Shown here: piece by piece, positions 23,505 through 31,777 of the stretch
Layout: each line of letters opens with the position of its first letter
Position numbering within the stretch: position 1 is the first letter of the stretch
The notes under the pieces: model-generated
The model's database searches: none
Told to the model about the DNA's origin: nothing
The model's input: the letters and a program-made list of their open reading frames with translations, nothing else
Translations under genes and position numbers: made by a program
Assembly (NCBI RefSeq): GCF_004340965.1
Contig: NZ_SLYA01000002.1
Coordinates: 1 to 64,000, forward strand
Source: Sphingomonas sp. PP-CE-1A-559
Lineage (GTDB): Bacteria; Pseudomonadota; Alphaproteobacteria; Sphingomonadales; Sphingomonadaceae
Length of the DNA stretch: 64,000 nucleotides
Direction of reading: 5' to 3'

Positions 23505-24494
23505 CTACCAGAAGATGTCGTACACCGTGTCGACCACGCGGCCGCTGTCGAGATCGACCAGCAGCGCGTCGTTGTAATAGCGCACCCAGCGATACGGGCC
23601 GTACGCCTCGGGCAGGCGGTAGGTGTACGGGTCCTGGATCCAGTAATTTTGGTTGTAGAGGATGCTGTTCAGCGAGAAGCCGACGCCGAAGCGACGATAG
23701 CCCGAACCCCAGCCGCTCGGCGCGTAGTAGCGTGGGAGGCGGTACGCGCCGCGGTTGGATGCGCGGTAATTGCTCCAGGCATAGCGGTTGTCGTTACGCC
23801 AGCCACGGTTCCATGCGCCGCCTTGGTTGTAATGCCCCTGGTTGTAGCCGCCGCGACCATAGCCCTGGACGTTGCCGTAGGCGCGGTTGGGCTGGCGGTT
23901 CTGGTAGCCATCGCGGCCGCCGTTGCGCCAGTCGCCGCGGTTGTCGCCCCGGTTGTCATTGCGCCCGTCGTTGCGCCAATCGCCGCGTCCACCGTTGCGG
24001 TCGAACTGGCCGCGATCCGCTTGCTGGTTGCCGCGATCGAAACCGGGGCGTCCCTGGTCGCGGTTCCAGTCGGGGCGGTTCTGGCCGGCCTGCGGGTCGG
24101 GACGGTTTTGGCCGTTCCAGCCCTGACCGTTGCCACGCTGGCCGTTCCAAGCCTGTCGGTCGCCACGCTGTCCGCCGCGCTGCCCGTTCCAATCGGGACG
24201 GCCTTGACCATCGGGGCGGTCTTCGCGGACTTGCGGTTGCGTGCCGAGATCGGCGCGTTGCGGGCGCTGGCCTTGGTCGGGCGCGGCGGGGCGGTCGGGG
24301 CGCTGCTGCTGGAAGGGTTGTCCGTCCGGACGTGGGCCCCGATCGCCACGATCCTGACGCTGGCCGCGATCGGGGCGCTGGCCACGGTCACCGCGGTCCT
24401 GATCGACCTGTTGCGCGGTCGCGGTTGTTGCCATCATGGTTGCCGGCACCAACGCGGAAGCCGCCATCAAGAGTTTGAGAAACTTGCCCGTCAT
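23505..24494 (-). CDS. RcnB-family exported protein with long Arg/Asp/Gln/Gly-rich linker
   Basis: 329 residues. The start at 24494 follows GAGGA; the frame is open 9 codons further. A signal peptide (FLKLLMAASALVPATMMATTATAQ) is followed by about 210 residues of low-complexity RGDRGQRPDRGQRQDRGD-like and NGQRGNGQGWNGQ repeats rich in Arg, Asp, Asn, Gln and Gly. The C-terminal about 60 residues contain the RcnB-type domain (YRLPEAYGPYRWVRYYNDAL, ending VDTVYDIFW). RcnB in E. coli is a periplasmic protein of nickel/cobalt homeostasis; the C-terminal domain is widespread in sphingomonads with unclear function. The linker is unusually long, so envelope or RNA/metal binding are only guesses. Confidence 0.8.
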   Translation of the reverse strand: MTGKFLKLLMAASALVPATMMATTATAQQVDQDRGDRGQRPDRGQRQDRGDRGPRPDGQPFQQQRPDRPAAPDQGQRPQRADLGTQPQVREDRPDGQGRPDWNGQRGGQRGDRQAWNGQRGNGQGWNGQNRPDPQAGQNRPDWNRDQGRPGFDRGNQQADRGQFDRNGGRGDWRNDGRNDNRGDNRGDWRNGGRDGYQNRQPNRAYGNVQGYGRGGYNQGHYNQGGAWNRGWRNDNRYAWSNYRASNRGAYRLPRYYAPSGWGSGYRRFGVGFSLNSILYNQNYWIQDPYTYRLPEAYGPYRWVRYYNDALLVDLDSGRVVDTVYDIFW

Positions 24495-24636
24495 CGCCGT
24501 CGTCCTCGACTGCCGGCGCACGAGCCGGCTCCTATGATGTGTCGGGTCTAGACAATGCGGGGTGTGGGGAGGCTGAATGGGTTCGTCAGCGATTAGACAG
24601 GTTTAGTGCGGATACGTCGCTACGTCTCTGAAGCAT

Positions 24637-24739
24637 CCACCCCGGCGAAGGCCGGGGCCCAATTGAGGGCGGAGAGTAACAAGGCGCGCGGCCAATTACC
24701 TCGGACGTTCCAATTGGGCCCCGGCCTTCGCCGGGGTGG
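24637..24739. repeat. REP-like paired palindrome, CCAATTGGGCCCCGG family
   Basis: The left arm CCCCGGCGAAGGCCGGGG plus CCCAATTG is repeated in inverted orientation at the right end (CAATTGGGCCCCGG through GCCGGGGTGG), with about 45 bp of variable spacer. Same unit and size at 28003, 37117, 46816 and 52054. Confidence 0.9.
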
Positions 24740-24769
24740 TGGAAACCGCCGACGTGTTCATCGAGAACC

Positions 24770-24827
24770 TTGTTCTCCCGCGAAGGCGGGAACCCAGACT
24801 GGACTCCCGCCTTCGCGGGAGAACAAG
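24770..24827. repeat. REP-like palindrome pair (CCCGCGAAGGCGGG family)
   Basis: TTGTTCTCCCGCGAAGGCGG and its inverted partner ending GGGAGAACAA form one 58-bp near-perfect palindrome. With the preceding element it fills the 351-bp gap between the RcnB-like and 2Fe-2S genes. Confidence 0.88.
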
Positions 24828-24845
24828 CTTGGCTCTGGGGATCGC

Positions 24846-25391
24846 CTACCGCGCCGGCGGCGGCACCAGTGCCGGCACCAGCCGCGCCGAGTCCGCGGGA
24901 TCGATCCCCGGGCGCGGTCCTGCCGGGATAACCTCTCCCTCGCGCATTGCCCGCCCGGCGCGTTGGATCGCCTCGATCACCCGCGGATACACCCCGCATC
25001 GGCACAGGTTCGTGATCTGCTCGCGGATCAACGCTTCGCTCGGGTCGGCATTGCGCTTCAACAAAGCCGCGGCGGCCATGATCATCCCCGGGATGCAGAA
25101 CCCGCATTGCGACACCGACTCCGCGATAAACGCCAGTTGCACCGGATGATTGCGCTCCCTCGACAGTCCCTCGATCGTCGTGACGTACGCGCCTTCGATC
25201 GAGCCGATCGGCACCCGGCAACTCCGCACCGCGCGCCCATCAATATCGACCGTGCATGCGCCGCACTGCCCCGTGCCGCAGCCATATTTGGTCCCCGTCA
25301 GGTTCGACGCATCGCGCAGCGCCCACAGCAGCGGCGTCTCGTTGTCGAGCTTGTATTCGATCGGTTCGTTGTTGACGGTGAAGCGGCTCAT
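24846..25391 (-). CDS. 2Fe-2S subunit of a xanthine-oxidase-family dehydrogenase, orphan
   Basis: 181 residues, resembling the small subunit of isoquinoline 1-oxidoreductase and related molybdenum hydroxylases. A plant-ferredoxin-type domain binds the first cluster with C38, C43, C46 (CGTGQCGAC) and C58. The all-helical second domain has C96, C99, C130 and C132 (QCGFC and CRC). Normally it works with a large molybdopterin subunit encoded next to it; none is present on either side here. The C-terminus extends as a Pro/Ala-rich tail of about 30 residues. Divergent from the sugar symporter at 25497. It may pair with a large subunit elsewhere or be a relic. Confidence 0.85.
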   Translation of the reverse strand: MSRFTVNNEPIEYKLDNETPLLWALRDASNLTGTKYGCGTGQCGACTVDIDGRAVRSCRVPIGSIEGAYVTTIEGLSRERNHPVQLAFIAESVSQCGFCIPGMIMAAAALLKRNADPSEALIREQITNLCRCGVYPRVIEAIQRAGRAMREGEVIPAGPRPGIDPADSARLVPALVPPPAR

Positions 25392-25396
25392 GCCCG

Positions 25397-25418
25397 CCGT
25401 CCTAGCCCCGCAGGACGG
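25397..25418. promoter_or_regulatory. Inverted repeat CCGTCCT-N8-AGGACGG
   Basis: 7-bp perfect arms in the 105-bp region between the divergent 2Fe-2S and sugar-symporter genes. It is a possible operator; no further support. Confidence 0.25.
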
Positions 25419-25496
25419 ATCGCACCACGCGGCATTGCCACGCGCTGCCGCCCCGGCTTATGTCGCGCAGATAATACCGCGAGGGGGCGCACCACG

Positions 25497-26792
25497 ATGC
25501 ACGTCGATACCAAATCCACACCAGCCGCCGGAGGCGATGCCAGCCACGGCTACGACGCGCCCGACCTGCGCGTGTTCGTGTTCGCGCTGTTCTTCATCTT
25601 CGGCGGCATCACCTCGCTGAACGACATTATCATCCCGAAGATGAAAGAGCTCTTCACGCTGGACCACGCGACCGCGATGCTGGTCCAGTCGGCGTTCTTT
25701 CTGGCCTATGCGCTGTTCTCGATCCCCGCCGCCGCGATCGTGCGCAAGGCCGGCTACATGCGGACCGCGTCGATCGGCCTCGTGACCATGACCGCAGGCT
25801 GCCTGTTGTTCATCCCCGCTGCAGGACAGGCGAGCTTCGGCATGTTCCTGTTCGCGCTGTTCGTGCTCGGCGCAGGCATCACCGTGGTGCAGGTCGTCGC
25901 CAATCCGCTGATCTCGGCGCTCGGCCATCCCAAGTCGGCGTCGAGCCGCCTGACGTTCGCGCAGGCGTTCAACTCGCTCGGCACCACCATCTTCCCGTAT
26001 GTCGGCTCCGCGCTGATCCTCGGCGGGCTGGCGACGGTCGACTCTTCGAAGCTCACCGGCGCCGCGCTCGACGCGTACCGGACGGAATCGTCGCGGACCG
26101 TCGTGCACACCTATATCGGCCTCGCGATCGCGCTGCTGATCGTCGCCGCGGTCGTGTGGACCCGTCGCAACCGGCTCAACGAGGAGCAGGACCAGACCGG
26201 CAGCATCTTCCACGCGTTCACGCTGCTGAAGCGCCCGCGGTTCGCGATGGGGACGGCGTGCATCTTCCTGTACGTCGGTGCCGAAGTCGCGGTCGGCTCG
26301 CTGATCGTCAACTATCTGATGCAGCCGAGCGTGATGGACCTGAGCGACGTCGCCGCGGGCAAGCACGTGCCGTTCTACTGGGGCGGCGCGCTGGTCGGCC
26401 GGTTCATCGGCGCCTACGTGCTGAACAAGGTGTCGCCGGGCAAGGTGCTCGCCGGCGTCGCTACCGGCACGCTGGCGCTGATCCTGATCTCGGCGAACAC
26501 CGAGGGCGCTTTGTCGGGCTGGGCGCTGCTGGCGATCGGCCTGATGAACGCGGTGATGTTCCCGACGATCTTCTCGTTGGCGTCGGAAGGTCTGGGCAAG
26601 CGCGCGGCGGAAGGCTCGGGCGTCATCGCCACGGCGATCGTCGGCGGTGCGATCGTCCCGTATCTGACGGGTATGCTGGCGGACAAGTCGGGCAGCCTGC
26701 ACTTCGCGCTGCTGCTCCCGGCGATCTGCTACGCGCTGATCCTGGCGTATGGGCTGTATGCCCGGAAGCCGGTGGTCGAAGCGGCCTACTGA
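25497..26792 (+). CDS. FHS-family (FucP-like) sugar:H+ symporter
   Basis: 431 residues with about 12 hydrophobic segments, an inner-membrane major-facilitator protein. FHS-family features: FFIFGGITSLNDIIIPKMKE in the first segments, FFLAYALFSIPAAAI, VVQVVANPLISALG and LTFAQAFNSLGTTIFPY. Members import L-fucose, galactose or glucose by proton symport. Since the xyloglucan locus releases fucose and galactose, this could be its sugar exit into the cell, but it is 5 kb away past tRNA-Glu and recJ. The start at 25497 follows a GAGGGGG site. A REP-like element follows the stop by 3 bp. Confidence 0.88.
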   Translation: MHVDTKSTPAAGGDASHGYDAPDLRVFVFALFFIFGGITSLNDIIIPKMKELFTLDHATAMLVQSAFFLAYALFSIPAAAIVRKAGYMRTASIGLVTMTAGCLLFIPAAGQASFGMFLFALFVLGAGITVVQVVANPLISALGHPKSASSRLTFAQAFNSLGTTIFPYVGSALILGGLATVDSSKLTGAALDAYRTESSRTVVHTYIGLAIALLIVAAVVWTRRNRLNEEQDQTGSIFHAFTLLKRPRFAMGTACIFLYVGAEVAVGSLIVNYLMQPSVMDLSDVAAGKHVPFYWGGALVGRFIGAYVLNKVSPGKVLAGVATGTLALILISANTEGALSGWALLAIGLMNAVMFPTIFSLASEGLGKRAAEGSGVIATAIVGGAIVPYLTGMLADKSGSLHFALLLPAICYALILAYGLYARKPVVEAAY

Positions 26793-26795
26793 GCG

Positions 26796-26850
26796 TGTTC
26801 CCCCGCGAAGGCGGGGGCCCAGACTGTGTCCCCGCCTTCGCGGGGAAACA
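26796..26850. repeat. REP-like palindrome pair (CCCGCGAAGGCGGG family)
   Basis: TGTTCCCCCGCGAAGGCGGG with an inverted partner ending CGGGGAAACA. It fills the 61-bp gap between the convergent symporter and CoA-transferase genes and could serve as a bidirectional transcript end. Confidence 0.88.
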
Positions 26851-26853
26851 ATT

Positions 26854-27999
26854 CTACGTTGGTGACCCCAACATCGGCGCGGCCCGCCCGGTTGCGAGAT
26901 CCGCATCGGAAAACCGGATCGGCGTACGGAGGCCGGGAACCAACGACCCATCCGGCCGCGCGACATCGATGGCCATCCCTCGCGCGATGACCTGCGGATC
27001 CTCGAAAGCCTGCGCGACCGTATTGATCGGCCCAGCCGGCACCCCCACCGCCTCCAGCCGCGCCAGTAACTCGAGCTTAGGCACACGAGACGTCGCCGCC
27101 TCGATCCCCGCGAACAGCAAATCCTTGAACGCCAACCGCCCGGCATTGGTCGCGAACCGCGGATCGTCGCGCATCTCGGGCAAGCCCATCGCGTCGCAAA
27201 ACCGCCGGAACTGCCCGTCATTCCCGACCGCCAGGATGAACCACCCATCGGCACACGGAAAGACCGCATACGGACACACGTTCAAATGCGCATTCCCGAC
27301 CCGCGTCGGCGACACGCCGCTCGCGAACCAGTTCATCGCCTGGTTCGCAAGCACCCCCGTCATCGTATCGAGCAACGCCATGTCGATCTGCTGACCCCGG
27401 CCGGAGCGCTCGCGCATCGCCAACGCCGCCTGGATCGCGATCACGGAATACAGCCCGGTCATGATGTCGGCGAACGCGACACCGATCTTCTGCGGCGCGC
27501 CATCAGGCTCGCCGGTCAGATCCATGATTCCGCTCATGCCCTGGACGATGAAATCGTAGCCCGCGCGAGGCGCGTAGGGCCCGTCCTGCCCGAACCCGGT
27601 GATCGAGCAGTACACAAGGCGTGGGTTGATCGCAGCGAGCGTGGCGTAGTCTAGCCCGTATTTGGCCAGTCCTCCGACCTTGAAGTTCTCGATTACGACA
27701 TCCGCGTCGGCGATCAGGTCGCGGACGATCGCCTGGCCTTCCGGCGTGGTAAAGTCAGCTACGACCGACCGCTTCCCGCGGTTGGCGGCGTGGAAATACG
27801 CCGCGTCGCGCGTGCCGTCGGGATTGTCGATGAACGGCGGGCCCCAAGTGCGAGTGTCGTCACCGGCGGGGCTCTCGACCTTGACGACGTCGGCACCGAG
27901 ATCGGCAAGGACCTGTCCCGCCCAAGGCCCTGCAAGGATCCGAGCAAGTTCAACGACCTTCAGCCCGGTGAGGGGGGAAGGTTTGCCCTCCACGATCAT
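26854..27999 (-). CDS. CaiB/BaiF-type (class III) CoA-transferase, probable glutarate CoA-transferase
   Basis: 381 residues. Class III CoA-transferase blocks: LKVVELARILAGPWAGQVLA, ADVVKVESPAGDDTR, ANRGKRS, ENFKVGGLAKYGLDY, SITGFGQDGPYA, and the QIDMALLD block holding the catalytic aspartate. These enzymes move CoA between acids. Being next to glutaryl-CoA dehydrogenase, the most likely reaction is succinyl-CoA plus glutarate to glutaryl-CoA, as for human SUGCT. The frame extends upstream to 28050, but those 17 residues are read from a REP-like repeat, so the ATG at 27999 is used. The REP lies between this gene and gcdH, its likely operon mate. Confidence 0.85.
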   Translation of the reverse strand: MIVEGKPSPLTGLKVVELARILAGPWAGQVLADLGADVVKVESPAGDDTRTWGPPFIDNPDGTRDAAYFHAANRGKRSVVADFTTPEGQAIVRDLIADADVVIENFKVGGLAKYGLDYATLAAINPRLVYCSITGFGQDGPYAPRAGYDFIVQGMSGIMDLTGEPDGAPQKIGVAFADIMTGLYSVIAIQAALAMRERSGRGQQIDMALLDTMTGVLANQAMNWFASGVSPTRVGNAHLNVCPYAVFPCADGWFILAVGNDGQFRRFCDAMGLPEMRDDPRFATNAGRLAFKDLLFAGIEAATSRVPKLELLARLEAVGVPAGPINTVAQAFEDPQVIARGMAIDVARPDGSLVPGLRTPIRFSDADLATGRAAPMLGSPT

Positions 28000-28002
28000 A
28001 GC

Positions 28003-28108
28003 ACCACCCCGGCGGAGGCCGGGGCCCAATTGGAAAGTTCGGAGTAACAACGCGCAGCGTCAGCCAATACGCGTTCCCCAATTGGGCCCCGGCCTTCGCC
28101 GGGGTGGT
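28003..28108. repeat. REP-like paired palindrome, CCAATTGGGCCCCGG family
   Basis: The two outer arms match the 24637 unit, in inverted orientation around a variable centre. It separates the gcdH stop from the CoA-transferase start. The left arm has GGCGGAGGCC instead of GGCGAAGGCC. Confidence 0.9.
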
Positions 28109-28126
28109 AGGACGTAGGGGTTGAAC

Positions 28127-29311
28127 TCAAAACGCAGCGATACCCGTGATCGCCCGGCCGAGGATCAGCGCATGAACATCATGCGCGCCCTCATACGTGT
28201 TGACCGTCTCCAGGTTCATCAGGTGGCGCATCACCTGATACTCCCCCGAAATCCCGTTGCCGCCGTGCATATCGCGGCTCATGCGCGCGATATCGAGCGC
28301 CTTGCCGACGTTGTTGCGCTTCACGATCGAGACCATTTCCGGCGCGAACCGGCCCTCGTCCATCAGGCGCCCGACGCGCAACGACGCCTGCAACCCGAGG
28401 GCAATCTCTGTTTCCATGTCCGCCAGCTTCTTCTGGAAAAGCTGCCGCCCCGCCAGCGGCGTCCCGAACTGGTTGCGGTCCAGCCCATATTGCCGCGCCG
28501 CATGAAAACAGAACTCCGCCGCGCCGAGTGCCCCCCACGAAATCCCGTAGCGCGCGCGGTTGAGGCAGCCGAACGGTCCCTTCAATCCCTGCACGTCGGG
28601 CAGCAGTGCGTCGTCGCTGACCTCGACCTCGTCCATCATCACCATGCCCGTGATCGACGCGCGCAACGACAGCTTGCCCTCGATCTTGGGCGTCTCCAGC
28701 CCCTTCATCCCGCGCTCCAGGATAAAGCCGCGGATGCCGCCGCCATGCTCGTCGGACTTTGCCCAGATCACGAACACGTCGGCGATCGGCGAGTTCGAAA
28801 TCCACGTCTTCGCGCCCGAGATCACATAGCCGTTCGCCGTCTTCTTCGCCCGCGTGGTCATCCCGCCGGGATCCGACCCCGCATCCGGCTCGGTCAGTCC
28901 GAAGCAGCCGATCCATTCGCCGGTCGCGAGCTTAGGCAGGTATTTGCGCTTCTGCTCTTCGGAGCCGAACGCATTGATCGGATACATCACAAGGCTAGAT
29001 TGCACCGACATCATCGAGCGATAGCCCGAGTCGATCCGCTCCACCTCGCGCGCGACCAGCCCGTAGGCAACATAGGACGCGCCGACGCCGCCATATTCCT
29101 CGGGGATCGTCGGCCCGAGCAGCCCAAGCGCGCCCATCTCGCGGAAAATCGCGGGATCGGTATGCTCGTGCTGGAACGCATCGATGATCCGCGGCGCGAG
29201 TTTGTCGTCGGCATAGGCCTTCGCGCTGTCGCGGATCATCCGCTCGTCCTCGCTCAACTGATCGTCGAGCAGGAACGGATCCGCCCAGTCGAACTTGCCC
29301 ATTCCGGCCAT
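28127..29311 (-). CDS. gcdH: Glutaryl-CoA dehydrogenase
   Basis: 394 residues of the acyl-CoA dehydrogenase family. It oxidises and decarboxylates glutaryl-CoA to crotonyl-CoA, passing electrons to ETF (an ETF-ubiquinone oxidoreductase gene is at the right edge of the window). Features: [31 protein letters not shown] for FAD and substrate, a conserved [15 protein letters not shown] block specific for glutaryl-CoA dehydrogenases, and the catalytic base E374 in [14 protein letters not shown] sits 7 nt before the ATG. It acts in lysine, hydroxylysine and tryptophan breakdown. Confidence 0.93.
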   Translation of the reverse strand: MAGMGKFDWADPFLLDDQLSEDERMIRDSAKAYADDKLAPRIIDAFQHEHTDPAIFREMGALGLLGPTIPEEYGGVGASYVAYGLVAREVERIDSGYRSMMSVQSSLVMYPINAFGSEEQKRKYLPKLATGEWIGCFGLTEPDAGSDPGGMTTRAKKTANGYVISGAKTWISNSPIADVFVIWAKSDEHGGGIRGFILERGMKGLETPKIEGKLSLRASITGMVMMDEVEVSDDALLPDVQGLKGPFGCLNRARYGISWGALGAAEFCFHAARQYGLDRNQFGTPLAGRQLFQKKLADMETEIALGLQASLRVGRLMDEGRFAPEMVSIVKRNNVGKALDIARMSRDMHGGNGISGEYQVMRHLMNLETVNTYEGAHDVHALILGRAITGIAAF

Positions 29312-29378
29312 ATGAATCTCCTTCGTTGACCGCCGACTTCGTGGTTCGGCCAGCGAAAGTCCACCCCTGACGAGACGT

Positions 29379-29705
29379 TTACGCGTCGATCAGCGTCAGC
29401 ACGGCGATCGTCACATGCTCGCGGTCGCCGATCGACTCGATGCGGTCGACCACCAGATCGGCGACGATGTGCCCGCGCATCGCGAACTCCGCGTCGGGCA
29501 ACGCGTCGATCCAGTCTCGAAGACCGGGTACGGGCATCGCCGCGATCGTCAACCGGTGCAGCGTGCCGACGAACGTAGCGCTCGCCCAAGGCGTGCACGC
29601 GATCGTCTCGACGTGCATCGTCAGGCCTGCCGCCCCCGCATGGCCGCGAAGCGCGCGGATCAGCAGCGTGCCCGCATCGGGGCCGCGGATCGCGTCCATC
29701 CTCAC
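29379..29705 (-). CDS. Conserved-looking hypothetical protein
   Basis: 108 residues from a GTG at 29705 that overlaps the preceding stop (GTGA); an ATG two codons in, at 29699, is an equal candidate. Mixed alpha/beta composition without signal peptide or membrane segments, with blocks such as [20 protein letters not shown] and [12 protein letters not shown]. No family recognised. Coupling to the small Cro-like gene upstream suggests they are made together, perhaps as part of the same regulatory unit. Confidence 0.65.
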   Translation of the reverse strand: MRMDAIRGPDAGTLLIRALRGHAGAAGLTMHVETIACTPWASATFVGTLHRLTIAAMPVPGLRDWIDALPDAEFAMRGHIVADLVVDRIESIGDREHVTIAVLTLIDA

Positions 29706-29878
29706 GATCCGTGCCGTTCGATAAAGGTTTCGATCCGCGCCACCATCGGCGCGCGCGGCTGGCGACCGAGTCTGAGATCGTGGACCAGCCGCGGATCGCC
29801 GACCGCCAACCGGCCGAACTTCGATGTCGGCATGCCGGTCTGCCGCAAATATCGGTCGATCTTGATGAGAACGGACAT
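29702..29878 (-). CDS. Small helix-turn-helix (Cro-like) DNA-binding protein
   Basis: 58 residues starting at the ATG at 29878, 6 nt after AGGAAGGAG. The sequence YLRQTGMPTSKFGRLAVGDP followed by RLVHDLRLGRQPRAPMVARI matches the compact HTH seen in many alphaproteobacterial 50-70-residue proteins, with helix 2 TSKFGRLA and helix 3 RLVHDLRLG. It is divergent from the S24 repressor-like gene with a shared palindrome between, an arrangement like a phage cI/cro switch. No phage genes are near. Confidence 0.8.
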   Translation of the reverse strand: MSVLIKIDRYLRQTGMPTSKFGRLAVGDPRLVHDLRLGRQPRAPMVARIETFIERHGS

Positions 29879-29951
29879 GGTCGCTCCTTCCTGTTCCTGG
29901 CCTCGAGTCCCTGGCCCGGGTCCCTGCGTGTTCTTGATCTGTTCCGGCAAA

Positions 29952-29976
29952 TCCTACTTGTCTAGGAAAATTCCTA
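29952..29976. promoter_or_regulatory. Overlapping TCCTA/TAGGA inverted repeats, operator candidate
   Basis: TAGGAA-AA-TTCCTA (29963-29976) is a perfect inverted repeat, and a further TCCTA half-site at 29952-29956 pairs with the same TAGGA. Three half-sites in the 113-bp divergent region just upstream of the S24 gene fit binding by that LexA/CI-like protein. Confidence 0.55.
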
Positions 29977-29991
29977 CGCTACGGTTCGGGC

Positions 29992-30624
29992 GTGGCTAGA
30001 ACCGTGTCCGATCCCGATCCAAGAACCGCGCTGGCAACGCTGGCCGCGGCGCGTGGCGACAGTCTGGCGGCGCTGTCGGCGATGCTGGGGCGCAACGCGG
30101 CGTACCTTCAGCAATATGTCCGGCGTGGATCGCCGCGGGTGCTCGGCGAACGCGACCGTCGATTGCTGTCGGAATATCTGGGGGTGAGCGAGGTAACGCT
30201 GGGCGCACCCGCCGACGGGCCGGCAGGGTTTCGCATCCGCAAGCTCGACGTCGCGGCGTCGGCGGGGCCGGGCGCGCTGCTCGATGGCGAGATCGTGCTC
30301 GGCACCGACACGCTGGACCCCGGCCTCGCGCGGAAACTCGGGCTAAGGGACGGGCGGGCGGCGATCATCCGCGTGCGCGGCAATTCGATGGAGCCGGTAC
30401 TGTTCGACGGCGATCACATCGTGGTCGACACCGCCGACCATACGCCGCGCGCGAAGGGCGGGGTGTACGTTATCCGGATCGACGACGCGGTGATGGTGAA
30501 GCGCGTGGCCCTGATACAGGGAGCGCTGGTGGCGACGAGCGATAACCCGGATGCGGTGGCTGTGCCGGACGGAGCGATCGCCGTCATCGGCCGCGTAGTC
30601 TGGCAAATGCGCGAGCCACGCTGA
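29992..30624 (+). CDS. S24-family LexA/CI-like repressor
   Basis: 210 residues from a GTG at 29992. The N-terminal part (residues 10-70) is a helical DNA-binding region: LATLAAARGDSLAALSAMLG, then NAAYLQQYVRRGSPRVLGER. The C-terminal half is a peptidase S24 domain, with serine S132 in RGNSMEPVLFDGD and lysine K170 in DAVMVKRV. The usual Ala-Gly cleavage site could be within ASAGPGALLDG (residues 89-99). Such proteins repress until RecA-stimulated self-cleavage, or act as non-cleaving regulators. It probably controls itself and the divergent Cro-like gene. The start is close to the operator, so a very short leader is expected. Confidence 0.85.
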   Translation: MARTVSDPDPRTALATLAAARGDSLAALSAMLGRNAAYLQQYVRRGSPRVLGERDRRLLSEYLGVSEVTLGAPADGPAGFRIRKLDVAASAGPGALLDGEIVLGTDTLDPGLARKLGLRDGRAAIIRVRGNSMEPVLFDGDHIVVDTADHTPRAKGGVYVIRIDDAVMVKRVALIQGALVATSDNPDAVAVPDGAIAVIGRVVWQMREPR

Positions 30625-30651
30625 GGGCTAGCAGATTTCCCGAACCAATCT

Positions 30652-30730
30652 CGTTCTCCCGCGAAAGCGGGAGCCCAGGGTTACAGGTGACAGCCTTTGT
30701 GGTCCTGGGCCCCCGCTTTCGCGAGGGAAC
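30652..30730. repeat. REP-like palindrome pair (GCGAAAGCGGGAGCCCAGG variant)
   Basis: GTTCTCCCGCGAAAGCGGGA plus GCCCAGG is mirrored by CCTGGGC and CCCCGCTTTCGCGAGGGAAC about 30 bp on. It lies between the convergent S24 and SDR genes. Confidence 0.85.
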
Positions 30731-30767
30731 GGTCGGAAAATTCTAGCCTGCCATGTGGGGCAAGTGG

Positions 30768-31682
30768 TCAGCGCCCCTGCAGCTTGCTCAGGATGGTCAC
30801 CGACTGTTCCGAGCCAGACTGCGGGACGATCTCACCAGTCCGGTCGATGATCGCGTCCCAGTGTGCCGCGACACCCTCCACTGACAGGTCGTCGCGGGTC
30901 AGCAGCTTGCCCTGCGTCAGCGTGACGTACGCCGCCTGGAACACGCCCGCGCCCGCGCCAACGATCATGTTGGTCGGCGCATCCTCCGATACCAGGAACA
31001 CCGCGGCGGGCGCGACCTTGTCGGGGGAGAACGCCTTGAACGCTTCCTCGGGGAAGATGTCCTGCGTCATGCGCGTGCCCGCGGTGGGCGCGATCGTGTT
31101 GACCTTGATGTTGTTCTTCGCGCCCTCGATCGCGAGCGTCTTGGTCAGGCCGGCGAGGCCGAGTTTGGCCGCACCATAGTTTGCCTGGCCGAAATTGCCG
31201 TAAAGACCGGTCGACGACGCGGTCATCAGGATGCGGCCGTAATTCTGGCTGCGCATCGTGTCCCAGACCGCCTTGGTAGCATTGGCCGAGCCGTTGAGGT
31301 GGACGTCGACGACGAACTTGAAGTCCGCGGGCTCCATCTTGGCGAAGCTCTTGTCGCGCAGCACGCCGGCATTATTGATGAGGATGTGGACGCTGCCCCA
31401 TTTCTCCGAGGCTCGGGCAACCATCTCGACCATCTGGTCGTACTCGGTGACGCTGCCGCCGTTCGACATCGCCTCGCCGCCGGCCGCTTCGATTTCCTCG
31501 ACGACTTTCAGCGCGGCGTCGGAATGGCCAGTGCCATCGCGCGACGTACCCAGATCGTTGACCACGACCTTGGCGCCACGCCGGGCGAGTTCGAGTGCGT
31601 ATTCGCGACCCAGGCCACCGCCTGCGCCGGTGACGATCGCGACCCGATCTTCGAAGCTGATAGACCCAAAGTTCTCAGACAT
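30768..31682 (-). CDS. SDR-family 3-hydroxyacyl-CoA dehydrogenase-like oxidoreductase
   Basis: 304 residues. Short-chain dehydrogenase with the cofactor motif TGAGGGLG (18-25), NNAGV (103-107), and the catalytic Y169 and K173 in YGAAK. The sequence (DRVAIVTGAGGGLGREYALE, VVNDLG and the C-terminal extension after residue 250) matches the N-terminal domain group of peroxisomal multifunctional enzyme type 2, so oxidation of 3-hydroxyacyl-CoA thioesters is likely. Aspartate after the second strand suggests NAD. The start codon directly follows a hairpin (31683-31721) that may mask the ribosome binding site. Confidence 0.85.
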   Translation of the reverse strand: MSENFGSISFEDRVAIVTGAGGGLGREYALELARRGAKVVVNDLGTSRDGTGHSDAALKVVEEIEAAGGEAMSNGGSVTEYDQMVEMVARASEKWGSVHILINNAGVLRDKSFAKMEPADFKFVVDVHLNGSANATKAVWDTMRSQNYGRILMTASSTGLYGNFGQANYGAAKLGLAGLTKTLAIEGAKNNIKVNTIAPTAGTRMTQDIFPEEAFKAFSPDKVAPAAVFLVSEDAPTNMIVGAGAGVFQAAYVTLTQGKLLTRDDLSVEGVAAHWDAIIDRTGEIVPQSGSEQSVTILSKLQGR

Positions 31683-31721
31683 GGAAAAGGCGCCCCTCTC
31701 TTATAGTTGGAGCGCCTTTCC
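31683..31721 (-). promoter_or_regulatory. Hairpin abutting the SDR start codon
   Basis: On the minus strand GGAAAGGCGC pairs with GCGCCTTTTCC (one bulged A) across a loop containing AGAGAGGGG, and the second arm ends at the ATG. The loop includes the only plausible ribosome binding site, so the structure could set translation efficiency. Confidence 0.45.
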
Positions 31722-31777
31722 TAGAACGTAAAGCCAGCTAGGCAAGCGGCAGGATCACCCGCCGCTTGCCGTCTGAC

